Shown here piece by piece: positions 23,908-32,505 of a stretch of 32,505 nucleotides of DNA. Location: positions 1 to 32,505 of the forward strand of contig JANYJD010000306.1 of assembly GCA_025358555.1 (NCBI GenBank). Direction: 5' to 3'. Each line of letters starts with the position of its first letter. The stretch's first letter is position 1. Below the pieces are notes generated by a model. The model did no database searches and had not been told where the DNA came from. It saw only the letters and a list, made by a program, of their open reading frames with translations. The DNA is from Rhodoferax sp. (lineage in GTDB: Bacteria; Pseudomonadota; Gammaproteobacteria; Burkholderiales; Burkholderiaceae_C). A program made the translations under genes and the position numbers.

Positions 23908-25061
23908 GATGTTTGCTCGTGTAGTTGTCGCTGTGTTTCGGGTTGTGCATCGGGTTGTGCATCGGGGGGCGCATTGGGGGGCGCATTGGGGGGCGCATTG
24001 GGTATGGGCGCCTCCCTGTTGGCAGACTCCTTGGCTGTGGCTTCTTTCTCAATCATTGCGGCCACCAGTTTGCGCGCATGCACCAGGCCCGCGTCAGAGG
24101 CAATCATCACCAGGGGCACTCCGCCCTGCCTGTCCAGCGACGCCTGCTGCGCCTCTACCACCACCTTGTCTTCTGCAAATGTGGGTGGCAGGCTGGTCAG
24201 CAGCTTGTTGCGGCCCTCGGGCTCGTCTGGTGAATAGGTACGCGCACCCGACCAGAAATAGTGGGTGCTCTTTTCGGTCTCTGGTGTCTGCAGGTTCAAG
24301 CCCCTGAAGGCCAGGCCGCCTTCGCGGTTGCCCTCGCGCGCGCCGGTGCCCACGTCTTTGGCGCCGGTGTGAATGCGCACCACGGCGGGCGGGAAGAAGT
24401 CAATCTCCATCCAGCGGTCAACCGTTGGCGTGTTGAACTTGTGCCCGGCCGTGTAGGCAGGCGGCGGCACAGAGTTCATCATCCAGCGCGTCACGTTGAC
24501 GCTGGCGTCAGAGCGCGTGGTTTGGGTTTCTGCTTCTGAGTGCGCCTGCGGTGTGCCGCCTATGGTGCGCTGGTGCACATAGCCCACATGCGTGAGGTCC
24601 ATCAGGTTGTCGGTGATCAACTGGTAGTTGGCGTTGATGGAATACCTGTCCTTGATCCAGGCCCAGCCGGGGTCGTTGTGCCAGGGGTGGCGAATGATCA
24701 GCGCCGGGTCGGCCAGCGCGGGCTCGCCCATCCAGATCCAGAGCATTTCATCCTGCTCGACAACCGGGTAGCTCCTGACCTTGGCCTTAAGCGGCACACG
24801 CTCCTGCCCCGGCACCTTGACGCAAACGCCCTGGCGGTCATAGACCAGCCCGTGGTAGCCGCACTGAAGCTGGTCGCCAATCACGCAACCGTGCGACAGC
24901 GGCAAGGCGCGGTGGCAGCAGCGGTCTTCCAGCGCGAGCGCGGTGCCGTCTTCGGTGCGGTAAAACACCACCGGCTGGTTCAGCAACACCCGGCCCAGGA
25001 GACCTTGCGGTTTGATTTCATCGGCCCAGGCACCCAGGTACCAAGCGTTGTAGGCGAACAT
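23904..25061 (-). CDS. Rieske oxygenase (vanillate O-demethylase oxygenase-like)
   Basis: From ATG 25061 (GGAG seven bases upstream) the 385-residue protein starts MFAYNAWYLGAWADEI, close to VanA-type oxygenases. Rieske ligands are C48/H50 (DRCCHRALPLSHG) and C67/H70 (QCGYHG); the mononuclear iron site is DNLMDLTHVGYVH (H158, H163). VanA-type enzymes remove O-methyl groups or hydroxylate aromatic acids and need a reductase, which is not encoded here. The C-terminus is a repeat-built tail, NAPP three times then DAQP twice, encoded by five 12-bp units. The track start at 25151 adds 30 residues overlapping the Bug gene and is rejected. Confidence 0.9.
   Translation of the reverse strand: MFAYNAWYLGAWADEIKPQGLLGRVLLNQPVVFYRTEDGTALALEDRCCHRALPLSHGCVIGDQLQCGYHGLVYDRQGVCVKVPGQERVPLKAKVRSYPVVEQDEMLWIWMGEPALADPALIIRHPWHNDPGWAWIKDRYSINANYQLITDNLMDLTHVGYVHQRTIGGTPQAHSEAETQTTRSDASVNVTRWMMNSVPPPAYTAGHKFNTPTVDRWMEIDFFPPAVVRIHTGAKDVGTGAREGNREGGLAFRGLNLQTPETEKSTHYFWSGARTYSPDEPEGRNKLLTSLPPTFAEDKVVVEAQQASLDRQGGVPLVMIASDAGLVHARKLVAAMIEKEATAKESANREAPIPNAPPNAPPNAPPDAQPDAQPETQRQLHEQTS
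23940..23999 (+). repeat. Five 12-bp tandem repeats in the C-terminal tail of the Rieske oxygenase
   Basis: Two units GGGTTGTGCATC and three units GGGGGGCGCATT. As multiples of 3 they change the tail length (DAQP/NAPP units) without frameshift. Near-perfect unit identity suggests recent slippage and possible variation between strains. Confidence 0.88.
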
Positions 25062-25108
25062 GTCATGTCTCCAGTCAGTGACGGGTGGGCGAGCTGCTTG
25101 CGCTGTGC

Positions 25109-26098
25109 TTATTGCGGCTTCGCGCCAACATCCTGCAGCACTTTTTCCCAACGCAGGCGATCGTCCGTCCAGTACTTGCCAAATTGGGCCGGTGTCATGC
25201 TTTTTGCATACACACCAAAGCTGTCAAAACGCTCGGTCAACTCGGGTTCACGCACCACTTTTGCCACATCCAGATTGATTCGCTCAATCGCTTTGTCGCT
25301 CGTGCCTTTGGGCGCTACGATGCCGAACCAGCCGTTCACCACCATGCCGGGGTAGGTTTCGCTCACTGCCGCCGTCTGCGGCCGGTTGGCCATGCGGCCG
25401 TCGGAAAACAGGGCAATTGCCTTGAGCTTGCCGCCCTTAACCATGGGCTCAATGGGTGGAATCCCGTCAATGATCAGTTGGGCGTCGTTGTTCATGACAG
25501 CGGCGATGGCGGCACCGCTATTGGTATAGGGCACAGACCGCAGGGGCACACCCGCTGCTTTCGCCAACACCTCGACCGTCAGGTGCGGCACAGAATAGAT
25601 GAACGGCGAAGTGACGACAAACGTGTCAGGACTTTTGCGGGCCTGAGCAATCACGTCGGCTACCGTGTTCATGGCAGACGTTGCGTTCACCGCCATCATC
25701 ATCGGGCCTTCGGCCACCAGGGCGACCGGCACAAAATCACGCACCACATCAACCTGGGTGCTTTTGAACATGTAGGGCGTCAGCGTCAGCACCGAGGCCG
25801 GTACAAACGCGAAAGTGTGGTCATCCTGCGTACCGCTCTTGATGGCTCCAAGTCCGATGTTGCCACCCGCGCCGGGGCGGTTCTCGACGATCACAGGCTG
25901 TCCCCACAGTTTTGACAGCTTGTCGCCCATCACCCGGGCCACGATGTCGGGCGCGGTACCGGCAGGCGACGGCACCCACAGGCGAACCGGTTTGGTGGGC
26001 CAGCCAGCGGGCGCTGCCGTCTGGGCCTGTGCTACGCCATTGGCCAGCAGGGCTGCGGCACAAACAGCAAGGGCGGTACGACGTTTGAGTGAGGTCAT
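25109..26098 (-). CDS. Bug-family solute-binding protein (tripartite tricarboxylate transporter receptor type)
   Basis: The 329-residue protein has a signal peptide (LAVCAAALLANGVAQAQ) and the Bug pattern: WPTKPVRLWVPSPAGTAPDI, VARVMGDKLSKLWGQPVIVE, NRPGAGGNIGLGAI, and later YPGMVVNGWFGIVAPKGTSD. Bug receptors in Burkholderiales bind carboxylates or aromatic acids in the periplasm; many are 'orphan', without permease genes beside them, as here. Lying between the hydroxylase and the Rieske gene, it most likely captures the pathway substrate or acts as its sensor. Confidence 0.93.
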   Translation of the reverse strand: MTSLKRRTALAVCAAALLANGVAQAQTAAPAGWPTKPVRLWVPSPAGTAPDIVARVMGDKLSKLWGQPVIVENRPGAGGNIGLGAIKSGTQDDHTFAFVPASVLTLTPYMFKSTQVDVVRDFVPVALVAEGPMMMAVNATSAMNTVADVIAQARKSPDTFVVTSPFIYSVPHLTVEVLAKAAGVPLRSVPYTNSGAAIAAVMNNDAQLIIDGIPPIEPMVKGGKLKAIALFSDGRMANRPQTAAVSETYPGMVVNGWFGIVAPKGTSDKAIERINLDVAKVVREPELTERFDSFGVYAKSMTPAQFGKYWTDDRLRWEKVLQDVGAKPQ

Positions 26099-26132
26099 GG
26101 GTTTTTCCTTTGAGGTTTAACGAAAACTGAAT

Positions 26133-27797
26133 TCAGGTCACAGGTTCAAGTACTTTGCCGGTGGCGCGCGCCAGCATGTCCAAAGCGCCATCGACGCTGT
26201 TGCCACACCAGGCGATGAAGTGGTCGGGGCGGATCAGCGCGTAATCGCAGCCATACAGCGCATTGAGTTTCTTCAGAGGCTGGACAAGCAGCGTGAGCGG
26301 CATACCCAACCCGGCGGCTGCCTGCACCAGCGGATCCGCCGCTTCAGCCGCGCTTTGCGTGGTCACCAGCAAGGTAAAACCGCCGCTCGAGAATTGGTCG
26401 TACAGCGACGCGCCGTTGGCGCTGCCCGCATCAAGCCACATGTGCGGTGCCAGGCAACCCGGCCTGGCCAGCGGGGTGTAGTCGATAGAGTCGGCCATGT
26501 CGCCCGCAAGGTTCGCGGGGCTTGCCAGCACCGGCGATTGCCGATACCGGCTGCCCAGCACCACGCCCAGCGAATAAAACTCGCGGCGCTTGGTCGCGGC
26601 TATTGTGGCCCCAACGCCAGCCCTGATGGCGTCGGCCGCATCGCCCGCGTCCTCTATGCCTGCAACCACCAGCTTTGCGGTGCTCACAGCGTGGTTGGCC
26701 ACCGACTCTTCAATCACGCGCTGATGCACCTGACGCCGTTCAATCTCGTAACTCGGCAGCAGGGCGTCCCCTGCCCAGCCGGACAGCACGGCGGACAACT
26801 TCCAGCCCAGGTCCAGCGCGTCGCCGATGCCCATGTTCATGCCGTAGCCGCCAAAGGGTGGATGCAGGTGGCAAGCATCGCCGATCAGGAAGGCGCGGCC
26901 GCTGCCATAGCGCTCGGCGATGAGTTGGTGTGCGGTCCACTCATCGCGGGTCAAGATCTCGATGTCCATGTCAAAACCCAGCGCCTTGCGAATCAGCAAA
27001 GCCGGGTCTTGGGAGGTGTCGTCCAGGATGGGGCAGGCAAAAGTCCAGAGATCGCCCTTGTCCAGCGGAGCGACGACGGACGGCACTTCTTCATTGACCA
27101 GCCAATACATGATCGCTCGGCCCAGCCCATGTTGCGCGGCCAGCCCCGGCGCGCGGAAGATGATGTTGTGGTTATGCGAGAGTGGCGAGGTGCCATTCAT
27201 CTTGATGCCGAGCTTTTCCCGCACCGTGCTGCGCGCGCCATCTGCGCCAACGATGTAGGCCGCTTTAACGCTTGTCTGCTTGCCGGTCTTGACGTCACGC
27301 AGCACCGCCATGACGTGATCGCCGCGGTCGGTGAACTCTTCCAGTTCAACCTCGAAACGAATCTCCACGCCCGGCAACTCGCTGGCCCGCGTTTTGAGCA
27401 CGGCTTCCACCTTGTACTGCGGAATCCACTGTGCATGCTCCGAATAGCGCTCGTCCCTGGTCGGGCTGCCGTTGAACGCGTTGGGGAAACGGTGCAGCTC
27501 GTACCCGTTCATGCGCGTGGCAAACACCACGTCGGGAGGGTAGTCCACACCAAACGGCGATTCTGCCGCCAGGCGGTCGGCAATGCCCCAGCGGCGAAAC
27601 AGCTCACGGGTGCGCACGTTGCTGGTTTTGGCGCGGGGGGCGAAGCCCACATGCTCGTGCCGCTCGACCACGATGCAGCGCTGGCCCTGTGTGCCAAGCT
27701 CTACAGCCAAGGACAGACCGGCGGGCCCTGCACCGATGATGAGCACGTCAGTGTTTTGACCTGTGACGCTGTCTTGCAGATTGTGCGATTTGTTCAT
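26133..27797 (-). CDS. FAD-dependent aromatic hydroxylase (MhpA/PheA-like monooxygenase)
   Basis: A 554-residue flavoprotein with the three class A monooxygenase fingerprints: GAGPAGLSLAVEL (residues 22-27 core), GADGARSTVREKLG, and FLIGDACHLHPPFGGYGMNM followed by GIGDALDLGWKL. A C-terminal thioredoxin-like region follows, as in phenol or 3-hydroxyphenylpropionate hydroxylases. It should add a hydroxyl to a phenolic acid with NAD(P)H and oxygen, preparing the ring for extradiol cleavage. I prefer ATG 27797; the TTG at 27806 given by the track is less likely. It is the first gene of the operon and divergent from the LysR gene. Confidence 0.92.
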   Translation of the reverse strand: MNKSHNLQDSVTGQNTDVLIIGAGPAGLSLAVELGTQGQRCIVVERHEHVGFAPRAKTSNVRTRELFRRWGIADRLAAESPFGVDYPPDVVFATRMNGYELHRFPNAFNGSPTRDERYSEHAQWIPQYKVEAVLKTRASELPGVEIRFEVELEEFTDRGDHVMAVLRDVKTGKQTSVKAAYIVGADGARSTVREKLGIKMNGTSPLSHNHNIIFRAPGLAAQHGLGRAIMYWLVNEEVPSVVAPLDKGDLWTFACPILDDTSQDPALLIRKALGFDMDIEILTRDEWTAHQLIAERYGSGRAFLIGDACHLHPPFGGYGMNMGIGDALDLGWKLSAVLSGWAGDALLPSYEIERRQVHQRVIEESVANHAVSTAKLVVAGIEDAGDAADAIRAGVGATIAATKRREFYSLGVVLGSRYRQSPVLASPANLAGDMADSIDYTPLARPGCLAPHMWLDAGSANGASLYDQFSSGGFTLLVTTQSAAEAADPLVQAAAGLGMPLTLLVQPLKKLNALYGCDYALIRPDHFIAWCGNSVDGALDMLARATGKVLEPVT

Positions 27798-27905
27798 TGT
27801 CTCCAAGCTGGCGGGAGCTGCCCAGCCCTTGCTGTTGTACGGCGGGGTGTGGTGACTTTAAGCACATGCGGGATAATTAGATAGATCATTCGTTGAATAC
27901 AGGTC
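27798..27905. promoter_or_regulatory. Divergent promoter region between LysR gene and catabolic operon
   Basis: The 108-bp gap should contain both promoters and the LysR operator. An AT-rich patch at about 27870-27900 (ATAATTAGATAGATCATT) is the best place for them. I see no clean T-N11-A palindrome, so no operator is marked. Confidence 0.5.
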
Positions 27906-28838
27906 ATGAGAAAATTTGATAACCCTCAACCCGAGCTTGCCGACCTCAAGGCCGTCATGGCGTTGATGGAGCACGGCACCGTGACACGCGCCGCGCAGAC
28001 GCTGGGCACCAGCCAGTCGGCACTGAGTTACCAGCTTGACCGCATGCGCAAACGCTTTGGCGACGCGCTGTTTGTGCGCATCGGCAATCGCATGGCCGCA
28101 ACGCCTTTCACCCAGCGCCTGGCAGAGCCCGCCGCGCGCGTGCTGCGCATCATGGAGACCGAAATCGGCGGCTTGCAGAGTTTTGATGCTGCCACCACCA
28201 CACGGGAATTCCGCGTCGGCATGAACGAGCTGGGTGCCATCACGCTGGTGCCCAGGCTGGTCAAGCGCCTGGCAGCGCTGGCGCCCCATGCACTGCTGTC
28301 GCCAGTGCAATTGGGCTCCGAGGACCTTAGCGCCGGGCTGGAATCGGGGCAACTGGACATGGCGGTGGGTTTTTTTGCGACATCCGACCCGGGGCTGTTC
28401 CAGCAGCGGCTTTACCAGCGCGACTATGTGTGCATTGCGCGCAGGGACCATCCGCAGGTGGGTGCAACGCTGTCATGGCAGGCCTTTAGCCTGGCCCGCA
28501 AGGTGCATACCGGGGCCATCCCCGTGACCACGGCCTGGTTGGAAACGCAGTTGCGCAAAGCCAGCTTCGCCCCCAGCGTCACCATGAGCATCCAGCACAT
28601 CGCGGCGATTCCCTTTATTGTTGCCGCCAGCGACATGGTGGCTGTGGTGCCGCGCGAGTTGTACGAGCTGCTCTCACCCATCGTCGCGCTGAAGACCGTG
28701 CGCCTGCCCAAGGCCATTCCGGCCATCACAATCCGCCAATACTGGCACCCCAGAATTGCCAGCGACCCGTCGGTGAAATTCCTGCGGGAACTGGTGTACG
28801 ACGTTGCGCGCGAACCGCAGGCCAAATTTGACAAATAA
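27906..28838 (+). CDS. LysR-family transcriptional regulator of the catabolic operon
   Basis: The 310-residue protein has an N-terminal winged helix (LADLKAVMALMEHGTVTRAA then QTLGTSQSALSYQLDRMRKR) and a C-terminal effector domain from about residue 100. FRVGMNELGAITLVPRLVKR and the closing RQYWHPRIASDPSVKFLREL match the NodD/NahR/LinR-type subgroup, often tied to aromatic catabolism. Divergent placement to the FAD hydroxylase gene strongly suggests it activates that operon in the presence of a pathway compound. It ends 7 bp before the DMT transporter ATG. Confidence 0.93.
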   Translation: MRKFDNPQPELADLKAVMALMEHGTVTRAAQTLGTSQSALSYQLDRMRKRFGDALFVRIGNRMAATPFTQRLAEPAARVLRIMETEIGGLQSFDAATTTREFRVGMNELGAITLVPRLVKRLAALAPHALLSPVQLGSEDLSAGLESGQLDMAVGFFATSDPGLFQQRLYQRDYVCIARRDHPQVGATLSWQAFSLARKVHTGAIPVTTAWLETQLRKASFAPSVTMSIQHIAAIPFIVAASDMVAVVPRELYELLSPIVALKTVRLPKAIPAITIRQYWHPRIASDPSVKFLRELVYDVAREPQAKFDK

Positions 28839-28845
28839 AACCGTG

Positions 28846-29733
28846 ATGCAGGCAGTGTGGATGGTGTTGGCCTCGCTGCTGTTTGCCACCATGGGCGTCG
28901 GCGTCAAGATCGCTGCTGGCGCGTTCAACATCACCGAACTGGTGTTCTACCGCGGGCTGGTCAGCGTGGTCTTCACCGCATTGCTGCTGCGCGCGCAGGG
29001 CACGCCGCTTCGCACGCCCGTGCCCATGATGCACGCCTGGCGCACGCTGGTGGGCACACTGTCGCTGGGGGCGTGGTTCTACGCCATTGCCTACCTGCCG
29101 CTGGCCACCGCCATGACCTTGAATTACATGAGCAGCGTGTGGATTGCGGCCTTCATCGTGGGCGGTGGCCTGCTGTATGGCAACCTGCCGCGCCAGGGGC
29201 CACTGCTGGCCACAGTGCTGGCCGGGTTCGCAGGCGTGGTGCTGACGCTGCGCCCCACGCTGGACCAGAACCAGCTTTTTGCGGGCGTGATTGGCCTGCT
29301 CTCCGGCATTGGCGCGGCGCTGGCTTACATGCAAGTTACTGCACTTGGCCGACTGGGCGAGCCCGCCGGGCGCACTGTATTTTATTTTGCCCTGGGTGCG
29401 TTAGTGGCGGGAGCGGTGGGCATGGCCTTTACGGGCTTTACGCCGTGGCATCGGGTGACTTGGCAAGCGGCCGCCTGGCTGGTGCCGATAGGCATGCTGG
29501 CCTCATTGGGCCAGTGGTGCATGAACAAGGCCTACAGCGGCGGCTCCACGCTGGTGGCTGCCAATTTGCAGTACTCTGGCATTGTGTTTGCGTCGGTTTA
29601 CAGTGTGCTGCTGTTTGGCGACAAAATACCCTTCATCGGCTGGCTGGGCATTGCCGTGATAGTGGCCAGCGGCATTGCGGCTACCGTGCTGCGGTCACGC
29701 TCGCTGCCCAATACGCCAGCGGAAGACCACTGA
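28846..29733 (+). CDS. EamA/DMT-family membrane transporter
   Basis: The 295-residue protein has ten likely helices in two EamA halves: LASLLFATMGVGVKIAAGAF with ELVFYRGLVSVVFTALLL, and in the second half IGLLSGIGAALAYMQVTALG and LQYSGIVFASVYSVLLFGDK. DMT carriers of this type export metabolites or amino acids. I use ATG 28846 after the LysR stop; the track start at 28804 (TTG) would overlap LysR by 35 bp. No strong ribosome site is visible, so translation may be coupled. Its substrate is unknown, and a link to the pathway next door is only possible. Confidence 0.88.
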   Translation: MQAVWMVLASLLFATMGVGVKIAAGAFNITELVFYRGLVSVVFTALLLRAQGTPLRTPVPMMHAWRTLVGTLSLGAWFYAIAYLPLATAMTLNYMSSVWIAAFIVGGGLLYGNLPRQGPLLATVLAGFAGVVLTLRPTLDQNQLFAGVIGLLSGIGAALAYMQVTALGRLGEPAGRTVFYFALGALVAGAVGMAFTGFTPWHRVTWQAAAWLVPIGMLASLGQWCMNKAYSGGSTLVAANLQYSGIVFASVYSVLLFGDKIPFIGWLGIAVIVASGIAATVLRSRSLPNTPAEDH

Positions 29734-29755
29734 CAAGGACCCACAGGACTGACCC

Positions 29756-30709
29756 ATGACCCAACATCCGACATACACCACCCTGATTTCCGCAGACCAG
29801 TTAAAGCTGCTCACCGCCAGCGACCAACCCCTCATGGTGTTTGATTGCAGCTTTGACCTGATGAACCCGCAAGCCGGTGAAGCGATGTACCGGGAGGCCC
29901 ACATTGCCGGCGCGGTGTATGCGCATCTGGACACGGCCCTTAGTGATAAGTTGAGTGACAAGTTGAGTGACAAATCCAGGCCACCAACAGACGAAGCCCA
30001 GCTGCCTGACAACGAACGCCCCGCCAGCGGTGGCCGCCACCCGCTGCCCGCGCGCGAAAAGTTTGCCGCCTGGCTGGGCAGTGTCGGGTTTGCCAATCGA
30101 ATGCAAGCGGTTGTCTACGACCGCCAGGGTGCCAACTACTGTGGCCGCCTGTGGTGGATGCTGAAGTGGGCGGGCCATGACAACGTGGCCGTGCTGGACG
30201 GTGGGCTGCAGGCCTGGCAGGCGGCTTCTGGCAATGTTTCTGGCACGGTCTCAGGCGGATTGTCCAGCGCTGCAGAACCTGCAAGATCACCCTCAAAATT
30301 CGCTCTAGCCCCCGTTGTTGCTACATTATTAACTACAAAACAAATAGCAGACAACCTGGGTCGTCCCATCCAGACCGTGCTGGACGCACGCGCCGCACCG
30401 CGCTTTCGCGGCGAGGTGGAGCCGCTGGACCCGGTGGCCGGCCACATCCCCGGCGCGCTGAACCGGCCGTTCACCCAGAACATCGGCGCAGATGGCAAAT
30501 TCAAACCCGCATCAGTTTTAAAAACCGAGTTTGAAGCCCTGCTGGCCGGGCGCGACCCCGCCACCGTGGTGCACCACTGCGGCAGCGGTGTGAGCGCCGT
30601 GCCCAACATCCTCGCCATGGAAATCGCCGGGCTGGGCCGCACAGCGCTGTACGCGGGCAGCTGGAGCGAATGGTGCAGCGACCCTTCGCGGCCCGTTGCG
30701 CGGGGGTAG
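29756..30709 (+). CDS. Two-domain sulfurtransferase (thiosulfate/3-mercaptopyruvate type)
   Basis: The 317-residue protein has an inactive N-terminal rhodanese domain (LISADQLKLL to AVLDGGLQAWQAA) and an active C-terminal domain (about 195-317). The catalytic cysteine is in VVHHCGSGVSAVPNILAME; CGSGV[ST] is the mercaptopyruvate sulfurtransferase-type loop, as in SseA. DARAAPRFRGEVEPLDPVAG then HIPGALN is the standard entry to the active domain. Two additions are unusual: LSDK repeated three times near residue 62, and an interdomain linker (ALAPVVATLLTTKQIADNL) encoded by an interspersed repeat. AGGA lies seven bases before the ATG. It follows the DMT gene by 22 bp. Confidence 0.92.
   Translation: MTQHPTYTTLISADQLKLLTASDQPLMVFDCSFDLMNPQAGEAMYREAHIAGAVYAHLDTALSDKLSDKLSDKSRPPTDEAQLPDNERPASGGRHPLPAREKFAAWLGSVGFANRMQAVVYDRQGANYCGRLWWMLKWAGHDNVAVLDGGLQAWQAASGNVSGTVSGGLSSAAEPARSPSKFALAPVVATLLTTKQIADNLGRPIQTVLDARAAPRFRGEVEPLDPVAGHIPGALNRPFTQNIGADGKFKPASVLKTEFEALLAGRDPATVVHHCGSGVSAVPNILAMEIAGLGRTALYAGSWSEWCSDPSRPVARG
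29939..29974 (+). repeat. Three 12-bp tandem repeats in the sulfurtransferase gene
   Basis: Units CTTAGTGATAAG, TTGAGTGACAAG and TTGAGTGACAAA, each encoding LSDK. They extend a surface loop of the N-terminal rhodanese domain in frame. Confidence 0.82.
30302..30350 (-). repeat. Diverged interspersed repeat within the sulfurtransferase gene (copy 8)
   Basis: In reverse orientation: GCTCTAGCCCCCGTTGTTGC, spacer, then AAACAAATAGC. It keeps the CTAGCCC end and the AT-rich TAGC end, but is more diverged than the other copies. It is translated as the linker between the two rhodanese domains. Confidence 0.5.
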
Positions 30710-30832
30710 CACCGAATGTCGCCTGGCGTTTTAGCAGTTTTTCAAGGGTAGTTACCAAGGCTGATCCAGGCCGATCTGCGGAAAATCAAAACCAGCCGCA
30801 AAAGCAACCCCACCACCCCAAGGAACAAGTCC

Positions 30833-32505
<1,673 letters not shown>

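Noticed and set aside
23940-23999. CRISPR-like array
   Set aside because: The units are 12 bp, directly adjacent and without spacers, and lie inside a coding frame.
26220-27884. 554-codon + strand ORF opposite the FAD hydroxylase
   Set aside because: Antisense shadow of a clearly recognisable gene on the other strand.

Overview
The window looks like chromosomal DNA of a betaproteobacterium of the order Burkholderiales, most likely family Comamonadaceae (Polaromonas/Rhodoferax-like). The grounds are high GC, a Bug-family solute receptor, a TRAP transporter, an xseB-ispA-dxs operon, and about eight copies of a short AT-rich interspersed repeat whose form I associate with Comamonadaceae. No rRNA, tRNA, CRISPR array or complete insertion sequence was seen.

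Layout. (1) 1-1560: the tail of a PLP-dependent sulfhydrylase-type gene, a GAF-domain gene, and a recombination scar in which fragments of livF, livM and a LysR gene are joined. (2) 1615-7868: two oxyanion uptake systems placed tail to tail, modABC (molybdate, + strand, behind a ModE-type palindrome) and tupB-tupC-tupA (tungstate, - strand), with a regulator carrying a ModE-like DNA-binding domain divergent from tupB. (3) 7949-9908: a ParE-type toxin/antitoxin pair and an EgtB/SenA-like non-haem iron enzyme. (4) 10119-13872: a TRAP transporter in which the two permease genes and a small PH-like membrane protein face the receptor gene across a shared bidirectional terminator. (5) 14192-15443: a lower-GC cassette with a phosphoribosyltransferase and an out-of-frame overlapping small gene, bounded by 32-bp imperfect direct repeats. 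(6) 15488-18778: xseB-ispA-dxs (exonuclease VII small subunit and isoprenoid precursor synthesis), divergent from a Rieske oxygenase at 19108. (7) 20336-28838: a catabolic operon on the - strand (FAD hydroxylase, Bug receptor, Rieske oxygenase, two-domain extradiol dioxygenase, FAH-family hydrolase, lipoprotein amidohydrolase) with a divergent LysR regulator. (8) 28846-32505: a DMT exporter, a two-domain sulfurtransferase and a long-chain acyl-CoA ligase cut by the window end.

How the parts work together. Region 2 is a metal-oxyanion supply module that would serve molybdo- or tungsto-enzymes. Region 7 reads as one pathway: uptake of an aromatic acid, hydroxylation or O-demethylation, ring cleavage and hydrolysis, under LysR control; its substrate cannot be read from sequence and no reductase for its Rieske oxygenase is present.

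A recurring theme is short repeats built into genes. One repeat copy encodes much of the TupA signal peptide, another overlaps the stop codon of the ModE-like regulator, another lies inside the sulfurtransferase, another sits directly before dxs, and a different repeat encodes part of the ModC N-terminus. All calls are from reading the sequence; no database search was run.
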